Positions 36,944-45,521 of a DNA stretch of 64,000 nt are shown piece by piece. The stretch is from Acinetobacter vivianii (GTDB lineage: Bacteria > Pseudomonadota > Gammaproteobacteria > Pseudomonadales > Moraxellaceae), in contig NZ_BMDR01000001.1 in assembly GCF_014635885.1 (NCBI RefSeq), positions 1-64,000 of the forward strand, in the 5' to 3' direction. Position 1 is the stretch's first letter. Each line of letters starts with the position of its first letter. The notes below the pieces were generated by a model. That model had not been told where the DNA came from, made no database searches, and saw only the letters and a program-made list of their open reading frames with translations. The position numbers and the translations under genes are program-made.

Positions 36944-38155
36944 TTAAATCCAGGCATGGCGGGCAGGGTGCGTACCATTGAGGTAATAGTCACCAATGGC
37001 ATGGAATTTCCAACGCACAGGATCGTGTAAGGTATGTACACGGGCATTGCGCCAGTGTTGATCAAGATTGTGTTGGCTCAGACTGGCACGGCTGCCGCCA
37101 AGTTCCAGTAGTTTCTCGGAGATATGTAGGGCAGCATCATTGGCATAGATTTTTGCTTCAGCCACTAAAATTGAGGCGCGAGCAGCTTGCTCGGCAGAGA
37201 TTTCAGTGAGTTGATCTAGTTCATCCAGATATTCGGCAGCATCATCGAGTAATAAAATGGCTGCATCGAGTAGGATGTTAAGCTTTCCGACTTCTTGCAG
37301 GGTGTAATGTTCTTCACTGGCTTTTTCTACACCTGAATCGATGATCGGTCTTGCCTTACGGATGCTGGACAACGTGTCATCAAATGCCGCTTCTGCAATG
37401 CCTACATCAATCGCGACTTGTAGCAATTGTGAGTAAGCACCACGCACATTCGGCGTATCGGCAATAATGCGTTCATCAAAAAATAATGAAGGATCAACCT
37501 CAACATTGTTTAATTTAACTGTGCCGCTGGCAGTGGTTCGTTGACCAAAGCCATTCCAGTCATTAATCACTTCCACGCCTTCGGCATGACGATCAACAAT
37601 TACCAATACGGTATAACCTTCAGGATGGAGTGCGCGGATGGCTAACCAGTCTGCAAAGCTAGTTCCTGTGGAGTAAAATTTTTCACCGTTTAAAAAATAT
37701 TTATCATGTTCAAAATTTAGCTTCGTTTGAATGGCTTTGGTATCTCTCGAATTTTTCTCAGGCCCACCATTGGCAATGCGTTTGCCAGCAAGAATTTCAG
37801 AATAGATAAATTGCTTTTGTGAATCTGAACCTGTGATATTGATAAAATTTAAAAGACCAAACTGGTTTTGTGGAATCTGTCCGACATTGGCATCGGCCTT
37901 AGTTAAAATTCGAAATACATGTGCCAAAGTTTTGTTGGAGACAAATGCACCGCCATATTGTTGTGGCACACGGATTCCACCGAGACCTTTTTGACTAAAT
38001 TGAACGATTTGTTCTGTGGGTAAGACACGATTTTGATCTCGATTATTTCGATCTTCTAATGCAAAGTCAGCAACTTGATAGGCAGCATTAATGGCCTGCT
38101 GATCATTTGAAATCAGTTGTACTTGCGCTTGGATCACTGATTGATTACTGGACAT
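36944..38155 (-). CDS. SfnB-family acyl-CoA-dehydrogenase-like oxidoreductase, first gene of the sulfur operon
   Basis: 403 residues with the same three-domain acyl-CoA-dehydrogenase-like architecture as its neighbour: GLGGIRVPQQYGGAFVSNK, GEKFYSTGTSFADW, GFGQRTTASGTVKLNNVEV and HWRNARVHTLHDPVRWK. The closest recalled family is SfnB, which is needed in pseudomonads to use dimethyl sulfone as sulfur source. It opens a seven-gene-long leftward run that includes the MetQNI-type importer (spacings 13, overlap, 35, 8 and overlap). The promoter should be in the 358-base upstream gap. A small hairpin (CCTCT/AGAGG, 38163-38180) covers its ribosome site. The run has six genes in all if the three transporter genes are counted separately. 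Confidence 0.82.
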   Translation of the reverse strand: MSSNQSVIQAQVQLISNDQQAINAAYQVADFALEDRNNRDQNRVLPTEQIVQFSQKGLGGIRVPQQYGGAFVSNKTLAHVFRILTKADANVGQIPQNQFGLLNFINITGSDSQKQFIYSEILAGKRIANGGPEKNSRDTKAIQTKLNFEHDKYFLNGEKFYSTGTSFADWLAIRALHPEGYTVLVIVDRHAEGVEVINDWNGFGQRTTASGTVKLNNVEVDPSLFFDERIIADTPNVRGAYSQLLQVAIDVGIAEAAFDDTLSSIRKARPIIDSGVEKASEEHYTLQEVGKLNILLDAAILLLDDAAEYLDELDQLTEISAEQAARASILVAEAKIYANDAALHISEKLLELGGSRASLSQHNLDQHWRNARVHTLHDPVRWKFHAIGDYYLNGTHPARHAWI

Positions 38156-38513
38156 GTGAGCACCTCTAATAGATAAGAGGAACTTTACAAAAGTTTTACT
38201 TTTCCACTAAACCATCAGTTATGGCTTAGTTATCACAATAATTCTTAAGCATTTTTTATGGTAAAAATAACAAAAAAATGAATATTAAATTTCCAGTTAA
38301 AATAATGGGTTATGAAAATTTAGACTTGAATGAATGGTACAAAAATCTTTTGCTATGAAAGAAATGAATAATCTCACCAAGAATATTGATAAAGAAAACT
38401 TCGCCAAAATTAAAAAAGATAGGCAGAAAAGGACATTGTATTCATTAGCTTTTACTTCTAAAGTATGAAAAACCTTATGTTTGATCGAGTAGAAAAATAA
38501 ATCTGGAGAGTCT
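38156..38513. other. divergent intergenic region between sulfur operon and GST gene
   Basis: 358 AT-rich bases that should carry both divergent promoters. I looked for a sigma-54 type -24/-12 element for the leftward operon and did not find one. The only structure seen is the short hairpin next to the sfnB-like start. Confidence 0.4.
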
Positions 38514-39284
38514 ATGCGGGTTTTATACCAATTTCCTTTATCTCACTATTGTGAAAAAGCTCGCTGGTTGTTAGATCATAAGGAGTTGGACTATGTTGCA
38601 CATAATTTGATTCCTGGCTTCCATCGTGCATTTACCTTCCTAAAATCAGGGCAGTATTTATTGCCAATGTTGAAGGATGATAAACACTGGATTGCTGATT
38701 CCACCCAAATCGCTTTATATCTTGATACGACATATCCTGAGCATGCGTTATTAAGACGTGATGAACAGTTACGTGAGCAGGCCTTAGAGATTGATAAGCT
38801 GGCTGATGAGTTAGGTGTGCATGTTCGTCGCTGGTCTTTGGCCCATGCATTATCCGTCGGGGATCATCCACTTGAAATCATGATGGGTGAGCAGGGCTAT
38901 TTACGTCAGTTTGAAAAAATTTCTAAGCCGATCTTAAAAAGTCTGGTTTCAACCAATTATAAGTTGAGCCCTGAAAAAGTCGCGCAATCCAAGTTGCGGA
39001 TGACGGAACTGATTACGGATCTCAACCAACGCCTGATCGATAATCAAGGGCGTTATCTGGTTGGTGACCGTTTAGGTCTGGCTGATATTGCAGTCTGTTC
39101 AATTCTCGCGCCTTTATTGGTGATTAAGGGAACGCCGTGGGAATTGGAAAATGATGATATTGAACAGTTTAATGGTGAACTGAAACAGTATTACGACTAT
39201 TTATCGGACTTGCCGCTTGGACAATATGTGCAACGTATTTATGCCACTGAGCGTAATGCACGTGTCGACTGGCGTGGTTTATAA
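38514..39284 (+). CDS. glutathione S-transferase family protein
   Basis: 256 residues. An N-terminal thioredoxin-like domain begins with LYQFPLSHYCEKARWLLDHK (a Ser/Cys active-site region as in omega or beta-type GSTs), followed by LPMLKDDKHWIADSTQIALYLD with the glutathione-binding Ser/Thr. The all-helical C-terminal domain includes GRYLVGDRLGLADIAVCSI. It probably conjugates or reduces electrophiles using glutathione. The start follows GGAGAG. It is divergent from the sulfur operon, and a role in releasing sulfur from adducts is possible but unsupported. A terminator follows. Confidence 0.83.
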   Translation: MRVLYQFPLSHYCEKARWLLDHKELDYVAHNLIPGFHRAFTFLKSGQYLLPMLKDDKHWIADSTQIALYLDTTYPEHALLRRDEQLREQALEIDKLADELGVHVRRWSLAHALSVGDHPLEIMMGEQGYLRQFEKISKPILKSLVSTNYKLSPEKVAQSKLRMTELITDLNQRLIDNQGRYLVGDRLGLADIAVCSILAPLLVIKGTPWELENDDIEQFNGELKQYYDYLSDLPLGQYVQRIYATERNARVDWRGL

Positions 39285-39302
39285 ATAATTTTTCTGTAAA
39301 AG

Positions 39303-39334
39303 AAGCCCTGATTGGAACAGTCGGGGCTTTTTTT
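39303..39334 (+). terminator. intrinsic terminator after the GST gene
   Basis: AAGCCCTGA pairs with TCGGGGCTT around TTGGAACAG, followed by a run of seven T residues. Confidence 0.85.
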
Positions 39335-39744
39335 ATGAGAAAGAAAATAGAAAAATTGCCAGAAAAGTAAAAAATTATTGGTGAATAAAATTAATTTTTA
39401 AAAGAAAATTCGTTTTAAGCAGAAAATAGTAGAAATAATTACCAAATTTACTTTAAAAAAACTGAAAAGAGGGAAATAATTGTAAAAAGGCTTTGTTATC
39501 TTATGTTTCAGGGTGTGATGGGGATCGAAACGAGTTGTCCAACTATTGGGAGATCAGTTGAACAGTTGCTCAAAAGGTCTTGTTTCGGCTTTGAGACAAA
39601 GATGAACCAAAAGTTTATCGGAATCATGTTTGCGTTATCCATGCAGCATCGTCAAAAGTTAAACGAATGTTTTCCCTTGACCCTTAAAATTACTGAGTGT
39701 AGACAGTTCCGAAAAAACGTAGATAAATTATGAGGACTGTAAAA
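39335..39744. other. intergenic region before the second Lrp gene
   Basis: About 410 bases: a very AT-rich first half, then a less AT-rich stretch (39500-39700) that is open for 76 codons from 39503 in one frame. The predicted product resembles nothing I know and has no ribosome site, so I do not call it. A small RNA or long leader for the Lrp gene would be an alternative, without evidence. Confidence 0.35.
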
Positions 39745-40215
39745 ATGGAATTGGACCGTTTTGATAAACAAATTCTAGAAATTTTAACCCATGAAGATGT
39801 CAATCTGAATGAACTATCAGAACGTATTAATCTTTCGGTCAGTTCAGTGCATCGCCGCATTAAAAATCTGATTGAATCCCAAGTGATGGGACAGCTCAAA
39901 CGAGAAATTAATTTTAATAAGCTGGGGTTTAGCCTACATATTCTGTTGCAGGTTTCATTAAGTAAACATGATAGCGAAACTTTTGATAAGTTCTTACAAG
40001 AATTAGAAGATATTCCTGAAGTCACCAATGCATTTCTAGTAACAGGGCAGAGTGCTGATTTTATTCTGGAACTGGTGGCCCGTAATATGGATGACTATAG
40101 TGAAATCCTGTTACGCCGTATTGGTAAGATTGATAGTGTTGTGGCGTTGCATTCCAGCTTTGTCATTAAAGAATATAATGTTTTTAACTGCTATAAACTT
40201 TTAAACAAGCTATAA
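39745..40215 (+). CDS. Lrp/AsnC-family transcriptional regulator
   Basis: 156 residues: an N-terminal winged helix-turn-helix (LDRFDKQILEILTHEDVNLN, then LSERINLSVSSVHRRIKNL) and a C-terminal RAM domain with the loop VTGQSADFILELVARN. The ATG at 39745 has AGGA at good spacing; another ATG five codons earlier is possible. It is not divergent from any obvious metabolic gene, so its target is unknown. It differs clearly from the Lrp-type protein at 17869 in sequence. A terminator follows. Confidence 0.87.
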   Translation: MELDRFDKQILEILTHEDVNLNELSERINLSVSSVHRRIKNLIESQVMGQLKREINFNKLGFSLHILLQVSLSKHDSETFDKFLQELEDIPEVTNAFLVTGQSADFILELVARNMDDYSEILLRRIGKIDSVVALHSSFVIKEYNVFNCYKLLNKL

Positions 40216-40244
40216 AAAATGCATCTAAAAAGATGCATTTTTTA
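40214..40244. terminator. bidirectional terminator between the Lrp gene and yebC
   Basis: AAAAAATGCATCT and AGATGCATTTTTT form a perfect stem with a four-base loop, suited to both convergent transcripts. Confidence 0.85.
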
Positions 40245-40258
40245 CTCAGCATAAATGT

Positions 40259-41008
40259 TTAAGCATCAAGTTGCGTTAAAACATCTTCAGAGAATTCAAC
40301 GTTGGTATAAACGTTTTGAACATCATCAAGATCTTCAAGCATATCGATCATTTTCATGATCTGTTTCGCTTGATCAATATCATTGATTTCAGCTTTAGTT
40401 GATGGGCTCATTACAACTTCAGCATTGTCAGATTTTAGACCTGCTGCTGTAAGTGCATCCTGAACATCACCAAAGCTCTCTGGGCTAGTGATTACCAAGA
40501 TACTATCTTCATCGATCTCGATATCATCAGCACCTGCTTCTAAAGCGACTTCCATAACTTTATCTTCTAAAGACACATCTTCAAAAGAAATTTCGCCACG
40601 TTTGGTGAACAGGTAGGCAACCGAACCATTGGTACCCAAGTTACCATTGGTTTTAGAGAAACAATGGCGAACGTCTGGAACGGTACGGTTCAGGTTATCT
40701 GTCATTGTTTCAACAATAACGGCAACACCACCAACACCATAACCTTCATAGGTTACTTCTTTTAAATCATCATTATCTTCGCCGCCAGCACCACGCTGGA
40801 TCGCACGGTTAATGGTGTCACGTGTCATATTCACAGAAAGTGCTTTTTCGACAACAGCACGTAAACGTGGGTTGCTTGCAGCATCTGGTCCGCCTAAACG
40901 TGCAGCGGTTACGATTTCACGGATGTATTTAGTAAAAACTTTACCGCGACTTGCATCTTGTTTAGCTTTACGATGCTTAATATTGGCCCATTTAGAATGA
41001 CCCGCCAT
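40259..41008 (-). CDS. yebC: YebC/PmpR-family protein
   Basis: 249 residues with the family N-terminus [18 protein letters not shown], then [39 protein letters not shown] and [15 protein letters not shown]. It is the usual length and has all three domains. Members were described as transcriptional regulators; more recent work links the family to translation of proline-rich stretches. It is monocistronic and convergent with the Lrp gene. Confidence 0.94.
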   Translation of the reverse strand: MAGHSKWANIKHRKAKQDASRGKVFTKYIREIVTAARLGGPDAASNPRLRAVVEKALSVNMTRDTINRAIQRGAGGEDNDDLKEVTYEGYGVGGVAVIVETMTDNLNRTVPDVRHCFSKTNGNLGTNGSVAYLFTKRGEISFEDVSLEDKVMEVALEAGADDIEIDEDSILVITSPESFGDVQDALTAAGLKSDNAEVVMSPSTKAEINDIDQAKQIMKMIDMLEDLDDVQNVYTNVEFSEDVLTQLDA

Positions 41009-41150
41009 GGAAGTAACTCCAAAAAATTAAAACTCAAAAAAGTGCAGGAATATTAGCATAGCGAAGGTTTTGTTGAAAACTGCCCTAACTCATATTCAAA
41101 ATTTAAAATCTTGATCAAGCATCAAAGATTGATCAAATAGATTGAATCAA

Positions 41151-41696
41151 TTAATTAATTTTTACATCAATATCGTATTCCGCATACAGCGCTTTGATTT
41201 TTTCCAGATCTTGCTGTAGATCGGTTGGGTAGATTTTACCCAAGATGCCGCCTTGTTTGGTACGTGCATTGGCATACATCAGAATGATGGGCACATTGGC
41301 AGCTTTTGCGATATGCCAGAAACCAGTACGGATCGGTTTACGCGCCTCACCATCTTTAGCACGGGTTGCTTCTGGTGCAATGACCAGATTAAAACGCTCA
41401 TTCTGGTTAAAAAGCTCAACCATTTGCGTGACAATATCTTTACTGGCTTTGCGGTCAACAGGGATACCGCCTAAATGCTCTAAAATAGGCTTTAAAGGGC
41501 CTTTGAATAACTCTTTTTTAATCAGTGTATGAATTTTAATCTCTAAAATTTCAAATAAAGCCAGAGAGAGGATGGTATCGAGATTGGAGGTATGTTCAAA
41601 ACCGATAATAACTTGTTTCTTTTCTAAGATTGCTGGATCAACGTTATATTTCCAACCTGTTGCTTTAAAAATAGATTTTCCTAAAAACTTTTTCAT
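41151..41696 (-). CDS. PlsC-like acyltransferase
   Basis: About 181 residues. It carries the glycerolphosphate acyltransferase motifs GFEHTSNLDT (an HxxxxD block: H-T-S-N-L-D), GGIPVDRKAS, LVIAPEATRAK and VPIILMY. In this family the His-Asp pair catalyses acyl transfer from acyl-CoA or acyl-ACP to lysophospholipid or glycerophosphate. The short length and the EATRAKD variant place it in the small uncharacterised branch rather than classical PlsC. The start at 41696 gives MKKFLGKSIF; the frame extends further upstream to 41804. Confidence 0.75.
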   Translation of the reverse strand: MKKFLGKSIFKATGWKYNVDPAILEKKQVIIGFEHTSNLDTILSLALFEILEIKIHTLIKKELFKGPLKPILEHLGGIPVDRKASKDIVTQMVELFNQNERFNLVIAPEATRAKDGEARKPIRTGFWHIAKAANVPIILMYANARTKQGGILGKIYPTDLQQDLEKIKALYAEYDIDVKIN

Positions 41697-41869
41697 ATCC
41701 GTGATCATTCGCAATGTGTGGTCGCAGTGTAATACGAGTTTTGAGGAAAATACATATCCGAAAAGTTCAGATAATAGAAATCTGGGTGGCTTTTTAATGA
41801 TCAAAACCGTGCAATATTTGCTTTACTCATTATATAGAGATCAGATAGAATCAGCGCAGTTTATGATTT

Positions 41870-41898
41870 TTAACACTATTTTGGTGGTTTGATAAAAT
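41870..41898 (+). promoter_or_regulatory. possible promoter for tRNA-Ile2
   Basis: TTAACA at 41870-41875 and TAAAAT at 41893-41898 are separated by 17 bases and lie about 75 bases upstream of the tRNA. Confidence 0.35.
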
Positions 41899-41973
41899 CA
41901 TCTGCTTGTAATTTAAGTTAAATTTAACTAAGATCAGGCAGCATTGATCATATCGATATGATTGAAATTTATA

Positions 41974-42050
<77 letters not shown>

Positions 42051-42057
42051 TATATCA

Positions 42058-42092
42058 AGCACTTACATGCATTAATTGTAAGTGCTTTTTTA
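42058..42092 (+). terminator. intrinsic terminator after tRNA-Ile2
   Basis: AGCACTTAC pairs with GTAAGTGCT around ATGCATTAATT, followed by a run of T residues eight bases past the tRNA. Confidence 0.85.
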
Positions 42093-42149
42093 ATGCTTAA
42101 ATTTATGTAATTAGTATATAAATAAAATAAATTAAAATGGAGCAGCCTA

Positions 42150-42581
42150 GTGGAAGAGATTTTTAAAAACTCATGGTTAGGTCTAAGTGGTATTTCAATT
42201 TTTACTTTTCTTGTAGGGATTATAGTTGGGCATAAATTAAATATTCATAGAGATAAACGTAGTAGGCTCTTTGAGTTGTCAAAAGATTTAAAAAAGTACT
42301 TCTTGGATCAAGTTGACGAACCAACAATTTCTGATTATGAAAACATACACAAATCGATGAATGTTTATATTCATTACATGTCTAGTATTAATTATTTCTA
42401 TAAGAAAAAGTCACTGAAATTACGTTACTTGAGTGACAATTTTTTCGAATATATTAAGAAAGCAGAATTAGCACCTAGTGAAAAGAGTGTAGGTTATTTT
42501 TATGTAAACTTATCACTCCCTAAAGATCCTGAACCAATAAGAGAGAAATCTAAAAAAATATTAGAGTTACTAAATGATTAA
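42150..42581 (+). CDS. small single-pass membrane protein of unknown function
   Basis: 143 residues from a GTG with GGAG seven bases upstream. One N-terminal transmembrane segment (about residues 10-28, LGLSGISIFTFLVGIIVGH) is followed by a hydrophilic, probably helical cytosolic part rich in Lys, Tyr and Ser. No known motif is visible. It lies alone between tRNA-Ile2 and the mandelate regulator, and its AT content is higher than that of the surrounding core genes, which fits recently acquired DNA. The 266 bases after it contain no gene I can support. Confidence 0.6.
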   Translation: MEEIFKNSWLGLSGISIFTFLVGIIVGHKLNIHRDKRSRLFELSKDLKKYFLDQVDEPTISDYENIHKSMNVYIHYMSSINYFYKKKSLKLRYLSDNFFEYIKKAELAPSEKSVGYFYVNLSLPKDPEPIREKSKKILELLND

Positions 42582-42847
42582 TAAAAGGATGACTCTAAGC
42601 CCATATAAGTTTGCGGATATCTGTCAAACACCATCTGTAAGTACAATTCGTAAAAAACTTTTATTGGTACTATCTCAAGCTTGTAAAGTATGTCATAGCC
42701 TCTATACGTCCTCATAAGTAGTATGTAAGCAAATTCATTTTATTAGCATCCTCAAACAACAGATCGATTAAAAAGATCTCTGCAAGGGTTGACTCTACTA
42801 TTGCTAAAAGCTTAGTTTTCTTGAGACTACTATTAGCAGTATCTATG

Positions 42848-43738
42848 ATGATTGATCTCAATTTAGTAAAAGTATTTATAACAATTTACGATACGCAAAG
42901 CGTCAGTATCGCGGCAGAGCGTTTGAATATTACACAGCCATCTGTGAGCCATAATTTATCGAGATTGAGATATATATTTAAGGATCAGCTATTTACAAGA
43001 ACAAAAGATGGCATGATTCCTACAGCGTATTCAACTCAGCTCTATGAGTCTTTAAATCAGCCATTCATTGATATTGAAAATACGATTAGTAAAGTCACCA
43101 ATTTTGATATCGCCAATAGTGAACGCTGTTTCAAAATTGCGTTAACCGATATTGGGGCAATGTACTTTTTGCCAAAAATCTATGAAAGTCTGGAAAAAAT
43201 AGCACCCAATATTTCTCTGGAAGTCGTTACTGTCGATATGAATAAGCTCACGGACTGGCTGATTACAGGAAAAGTTGATGCTGCGATCTGTAATAGAAAT
43301 TTAGAAGATAGAAATTTAAATACCCTGAGATTATTTCAAGAAAAATATGTCTGTTTGCTCAGTAAAGATATCCAGCTAGTCAATCATCAGTTAACACTGG
43401 AAACCTTTTTAAAAGAAAATCACGCAGTTGTTTTGGCATCTACAGGACATAACCTGATTGAAAACTATTTAAACCAAAAAGGTCTGCGACGTAAAATTAA
43501 ATTAAGGGTTCCTCAATTTAGTATTTTGAATGAATTGATTGAAAAGCATAATCTCATTGTGACTGTACCCATGAGAATTGGTGCTTTTTTTAAGTCAAAT
43601 ACCAATATTAAAATTTATGACCTCCCATTTGAGTTACCTGAGATTGATGTCACCTTACATTGGTATAAAAAAGCTGGAGATATAATGGCTCAGAAATGGT
43701 TTATCGATTTCTTACAGGATACGCTTTCGCAGAGCTGA
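42848..43738 (+). CDS. LysR-family regulator of the mandelate cluster
   Basis: 296 residues with an N-terminal winged helix-turn-helix (VFITIYDTQSVSIAAERLNI, then TQPSVSHNLSRLR) and a periplasmic-binding-like effector domain (CFKIALTDIGAMYFLPKIY onwards). It resembles the NahR/NodD-type branch that responds to aromatic compounds. It precedes mdlC by 159 bases on the same strand, whereas many LysR genes are divergent from their target. Mandelate or benzoylformate is the likely inducer by context. The start is one of two adjacent ATG codons (42845 or 42848). Confidence 0.86.
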   Translation: MIDLNLVKVFITIYDTQSVSIAAERLNITQPSVSHNLSRLRYIFKDQLFTRTKDGMIPTAYSTQLYESLNQPFIDIENTISKVTNFDIANSERCFKIALTDIGAMYFLPKIYESLEKIAPNISLEVVTVDMNKLTDWLITGKVDAAICNRNLEDRNLNTLRLFQEKYVCLLSKDIQLVNHQLTLETFLKENHAVVLASTGHNLIENYLNQKGLRRKIKLRVPQFSILNELIEKHNLIVTVPMRIGAFFKSNTNIKIYDLPFELPEIDVTLHWYKKAGDIMAQKWFIDFLQDTLSQS

Positions 43739-43897
43739 CTGAATGATTGAGAGTTTTTGTTTTCGCTTAAAAGTTATGTTGAATAAAAAGCCACTCTACA
43801 TAGACAAGGGCTATAAGAGATAATATTTATTATTAATTTGATCTATATTTTGGCTGATTCTAAGATTTGTAGTGAATTACACAATCAAGGAAATATT

Positions 43898-45478
43898 GTG
43901 AAAACAGTTCAGCAGTATACTTATGATATTTTAAGAAAAAATAAAATTAACAAGGTATTTGGAAACCCTGGTTCGAATGAGCTTCCTTTCTTAAAAAATT
44001 TTCCAGCTGATTTCCAATATATCTTAGGTTTACATGAAGGTACGGTGGTTGGTATTGCCGATGGTTATGCTCAGGCAACAGGGCAGCCTGCATTTGTAAA
44101 TTTACATTCAGCGGCGGGAACAGGTAATGCAATGGGGGCCTTAAGTAATGCATGGAACTCGCATACGCCTCTAGTGATTACATCGGGGCAGCAAACCCGT
44201 GCCATGATGGGGGTAGAAGCTTTATTAACCAATTTAGAAGCAACCCAATTACCCAAACCTTTGGTGAAATGGAGTCATGAGCCAGCAAGTGCCAATGAAG
44301 TTCCGCATGCGATCAGTCGTGCTATTGATCTTGCAAAAACTGAAGCTGCTGGGCCTGTGTATGTTTCCATACCTTATAGTGATTGGGATATCGAGGTTGA
44401 TGAACAAAGCGAGCATTTATTAAGGAAGCATGTCGTATCTTCACAATGTTTATCCGATCATGATTTACAAACAATTGCTCAAAAAATTAATTCTGCTGAA
44501 AAAGTTGCTGTGGTTCTCGGAACAGATGTTGACCGTCAATATGCAAATGAAAATGCGCTTCAATTTGTAGAATCCTTAAATGTCCCCGTATGGATTGCAC
44601 CGTCTTCACCGCGCTGTCCTTTTCCAACCATGCATCCTTATTTTCAGGGAATCCTGCCAGCGAGTATTGCGGGGATTTCAGCAATTTTTAAAAATTATGA
44701 TTTGGTACTGGTTTTCGGTGCACCTGTATTTCGCTATCACCAATATGAACCTGGGCTGTATCTCGGAGAAAATACCGAATTAATTGCTTTTAGCTGTGAT
44801 ATTCATGAAGCTGCTAGAGCAGCAATGGGAATAAGCTATATTTGTGATTTAAAGGATAGTTTGGCGCGTTTAAGTCAGGTGGTAGAGAAAAAACAAGGTG
44901 AGGTTACGCCTCGACCACGGGCTAAATTGGCAGAACCTAGCCAAGGAAATTATATTAAGCCAGAACGATTATTTGATTTGCTCAATGATCTGGTGCCTGA
45001 GGATACGATTTTTACCAATGAATCTACCTCAACCATGAACATTCTCTGGGAGCGCTTGAATATTAAAGGACAGGGTAGCTATTTCTTTGCTGCTGCAGGT
45101 GGACTTGGATTTGGTATGCCTGCTGCTGTAGGAATTCAGTTGGCACACACACAACGTAGAGTTGTCGCAATCATTGGCGATGGTTCCGCTAATTACAGTA
45201 TTACGGCATTATGGACTGCCGCTCAATATAAAATTCCTGTTATTTTTATTGTTCTGAAAAATGGAACCTATGGCGCATTACGTTGGTTCGCTGATGTTTT
45301 AAGAGCAGAAAATGTCCCCGGAATGGATGTTCCTGATATCGATTTTACTCAGATTGCACAAGGTTATGGTGTTGAGGCGCATCGCATCAGCAATGATGCG
45401 GAATTTATCAGCCGATTTAAACAGGCGCTTGCCTCTGATCAACCGACTTTACTGGAGATTGTTACAGTAGAAAATTAA
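43898..45478 (+). CDS. mdlC: benzoylformate decarboxylase
   Basis: A thiamine-diphosphate enzyme that decarboxylates benzoylformate to benzaldehyde, step two of mandelate degradation. With the GTG start at 43898 (AAGGAA upstream) the protein has 526 residues. The catalytic residues known from Pseudomonas putida MdlC fall at identical numbers: Ser26 in NPGSNELPF, Glu47 in LHEGTVVG and His70 in LHSAAGTGN. The second His lies in FRYHQYEPG. The ThDP-binding region is GDGSANYSITALWTAAQYKIP with the downstream Asn. An upstream in-frame start at 43838 would add 20 residues and misalign these positions. It is the first enzyme gene of the rightward mandelate operon. Confidence 0.93.
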   Translation: MKTVQQYTYDILRKNKINKVFGNPGSNELPFLKNFPADFQYILGLHEGTVVGIADGYAQATGQPAFVNLHSAAGTGNAMGALSNAWNSHTPLVITSGQQTRAMMGVEALLTNLEATQLPKPLVKWSHEPASANEVPHAISRAIDLAKTEAAGPVYVSIPYSDWDIEVDEQSEHLLRKHVVSSQCLSDHDLQTIAQKINSAEKVAVVLGTDVDRQYANENALQFVESLNVPVWIAPSSPRCPFPTMHPYFQGILPASIAGISAIFKNYDLVLVFGAPVFRYHQYEPGLYLGENTELIAFSCDIHEAARAAMGISYICDLKDSLARLSQVVEKKQGEVTPRPRAKLAEPSQGNYIKPERLFDLLNDLVPEDTIFTNESTSTMNILWERLNIKGQGSYFFAAAGGLGFGMPAAVGIQLAHTQRRVVAIIGDGSANYSITALWTAAQYKIPVIFIVLKNGTYGALRWFADVLRAENVPGMDVPDIDFTQIAQGYGVEAHRISNDAEFISRFKQALASDQPTLLEIVTVEN

Positions 45479-45521
45479 CGGGTCGAGGCAGATTTAAAAT
45501 TACAAGATAGGATGCTGTTAC

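Noticed and set aside
39503..39733. A 76-codon rightward reading frame before the second Lrp gene.
   Set aside because: No ribosome site, atypical composition, overlap with the regulator start region and no family resemblance.
42589..42717. A 42-codon frame after the orphan membrane gene, considered as a transposase remnant or small gene.
   Set aside because: Too short, no match to any insertion sequence I know and no terminal repeats visible.
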